A stretch of DNA of 64,000 nucleotides from Bacillota bacterium (lineage in GTDB: Bacteria > Bacillota > Clostridia > Lachnospirales > Lachnospiraceae), in assembly GCA_023386815.1 (NCBI GenBank), contig JAEWIZ010000021.1, positions 96,357-160,356 on the forward strand. The letters run 5' to 3'. A model generated the notes under the pieces. That model was not told the DNA's origin and ran no database searches. It saw only the letters and a program-made list of their open reading frames with translations. The translations under genes and the position numbers were made by a program. Below are positions 63,304 to 64,000 of the stretch, in pieces (within the stretch, counting starts at the first letter, position 1; the number at the start of each line of letters is the position of its first letter).

Positions 63304-63672
63304 ATGGGATTTATTGAAAGAAAACGGATAAAGTTCTTTGGATTACCTTTCAGCTTTACTAAATATACAATAGTAGAGGAAAAAATTACAATTACATCAG
63401 GCTTTTTAGAAATAACCGAAGACGATGCCTATATGTATAAGATTCAAGATGTGCGTTTGACAAGAAGTTTAGCGGAACGTATATTTAAAATCGGAACGAT
63501 AACATGTTATACGGGTGATACCACTCATCCGGAACTAACATTATTTCACGTTAGACACTCTAGTGAGATCAAGGACTTTATAATGCAGTATTCCGAAGAA
63601 TCTCGTAGGAAAAGAAGAGCTTTGCATACGCTTAGTTTAGATGCTCAAGCAATTGAGGAAGAAGAACTGTAA
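63304..63672 (+). CDS. PH-domain protein (YdbS/bPH_2-like)
   Basis: A 122-residue protein; residues 10-100 have the bPH_2 pattern (FTKYTIVEEKITITSG, then YKIQDVRLTRSLAERIFKIG and GTITCYTGD), without the membrane helices most family members have. Charged helical C-terminus (RRKRRALHTLSLDAQAIEEEEL in parts). AGAAGGAG upstream; 20 bases after the lipoprotein gene, so co-transcribed. Confidence 0.8.
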   Translation: MGFIERKRIKFFGLPFSFTKYTIVEEKITITSGFLEITEDDAYMYKIQDVRLTRSLAERIFKIGTITCYTGDTTHPELTLFHVRHSSEIKDFIMQYSEESRRKRRALHTLSLDAQAIEEEEL

Positions 63673-63701
63673 TGTTAGGATGAAAAAGTTTGATTTAATC
63701 C

Positions 63702-63730
63702 TTGACATTTGTTGTCGCAGAATGTATACT
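63702..63730 (+). promoter_or_regulatory. rRNA operon promoter P1 (probable)
   Basis: TTGACA, 17-base spacer, TATACT. One of two near-consensus promoters in tandem, 92 bases apart. Confidence 0.75.
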
Positions 63731-63793
63731 TAAACTCCACTGTTGATGAACAGCCACGAATAAAGTTGAATGTAATAAAAAAATAAAAAGTGG

Positions 63794-63822
63794 TTGACAT
63801 AATGCAGTGAGTGTGTTAAACT
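63794..63822 (+). promoter_or_regulatory. rRNA operon promoter P2 (probable)
   Basis: TTGACA, 17-base spacer, TAAACT, with the same geometry as P1. Tandem strong promoters followed by a structured non-coding leader are typical of rRNA operons. Confidence 0.75.
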
Positions 63823-63829
63823 AAAAAAG

Positions 63830-64000
63830 TTGACGGCAAACAACAGAAAAGTTGAAAGGTCGTCAAATAAAAAAATGAACCTTGATAATTGAACAGTAAA
63901 ACAACCCTGAAAATTCTAAAAATATGAAGTCTCACATGGACTTCAAAAATAGATTTTCATTGATGTCGAAAGACATCACGAACCGTATCGGTATGATTTA
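63830..64000 (+). promoter_or_regulatory. Structured leader, probably of a 16S rRNA gene beyond the window
   Basis: No coding frame. TTGACG (63830-63835) pairs with CGTCAA (63861-63866); AATGAACCTTGATAATTGAA follows, a string typical of clostridial pre-rRNA leaders. Further hairpins: GAAGTC/GACTTC (63926-63944) and TGATGTC-GAAA-GACATCA (63961-63978). The mature 16S start is not reached. Confidence 0.65.

Noticed and set aside
1..64000. Insertion sequences, prophage, integrative elements, CRISPR-Cas, toxin-antitoxin or tRNA genes
   Set aside because: No transposase, integrase, phage structural, Cas or paired toxin genes and no tRNA cloverleaf apart from tmRNA were recognised on either strand.

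Overview
The window looks like chromosomal DNA from a low-GC, motile, anaerobic Firmicute, most likely a Lachnospiraceae (clostridial cluster XIVa) such as a Lachnoclostridium or Anaerocolumna relative. This rests on family content: YesM/YesN two-component control of a CUT1 sugar ABC importer, DUF4317, flagellin lysine-N-methylase, a processed acidic surface protein with a class D sortase, rubrerythrin, AT-rich intergenic DNA, and AGGAGG-type ribosome binding sites with frequent GTG and TTG starts. The species is an inference. I see no insertion sequence, prophage, integrase, CRISPR array or tRNA gene.

Layout. 1-3.9 kb: a divergent PadR repressor, then rnr-smpB-ssrA (RNA turnover and trans-translation). 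4.1-17.4 kb: a glycan locus with sensor kinase, AraC-type regulator and a lipoprotein binding protein; then a terminator; then a second binding lipoprotein, two permeases (no ATPase), alpha-L-fucosidase (GH29), alpha-galactosidase (GH36), a Gfo/Idh/MocA oxidoreductase and a GNAT_C-type acyltransferase-like protein. 17.7-25.1 kb, all minus strand: a PH-domain protein, a GH2 beta-galactosidase with a GPH sugar symporter, a MATE transporter and an iron-sulfur aldo/keto reductase. 25.2-27.9 kb: two tandem LysM plus GH18-like proteins whose catalytic motif is degenerate. 28.0-40.1 kb: a chemotaxis cluster (cheA, cheW, an MCP, cheR, cheB), a 1275-residue multi-PAS hybrid kinase, a TetR regulator, cheY and a second receiver-only protein.

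40.1-44.9 kb: a complete BceRS-BceAB antimicrobial-peptide sensing and detoxification module with a matching operator. 45.0-50.6 kb: a YitT membrane protein, several very short hydrophilic genes, the LPXTA acidic surface protein with its sortase, a shrunken rhamnulokinase-like protein and an L,D-transpeptidase. 50.7-57.8 kb: FliB-type lysine methylase, DUF4317, small secreted proteins, a CAP-domain protein, a VanY-type carboxypeptidase and rubrerythrin. 58.0-63.7 kb: GNAT acetyltransferase, a second Gfo/Idh/MocA enzyme, an OmpR-type two-component pair, a lipoprotein and a PH-domain protein. The window ends in tandem sigma-A promoters and a leader that I read as the start of an rRNA operon.

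How the parts work together. The glycan locus can sense a sugar at the surface, import it and remove alpha-fucosyl and alpha-galactosyl ends; the adjacent GH2 enzyme could take the beta-galactosyl core. Much of the rest concerns the cell surface: envelope stress (Bce), sortase display, peptidoglycan cross-linking and trimming, and chemotaxis. No wholly new system is certain. The points most worth a second look are the pseudo-GH18 pair, the degenerate rhamnulokinase, the Cys-rich PAS domain of the hybrid kinase, the structured element before the fucosidase, and the cluster of tiny genes around the sortase.
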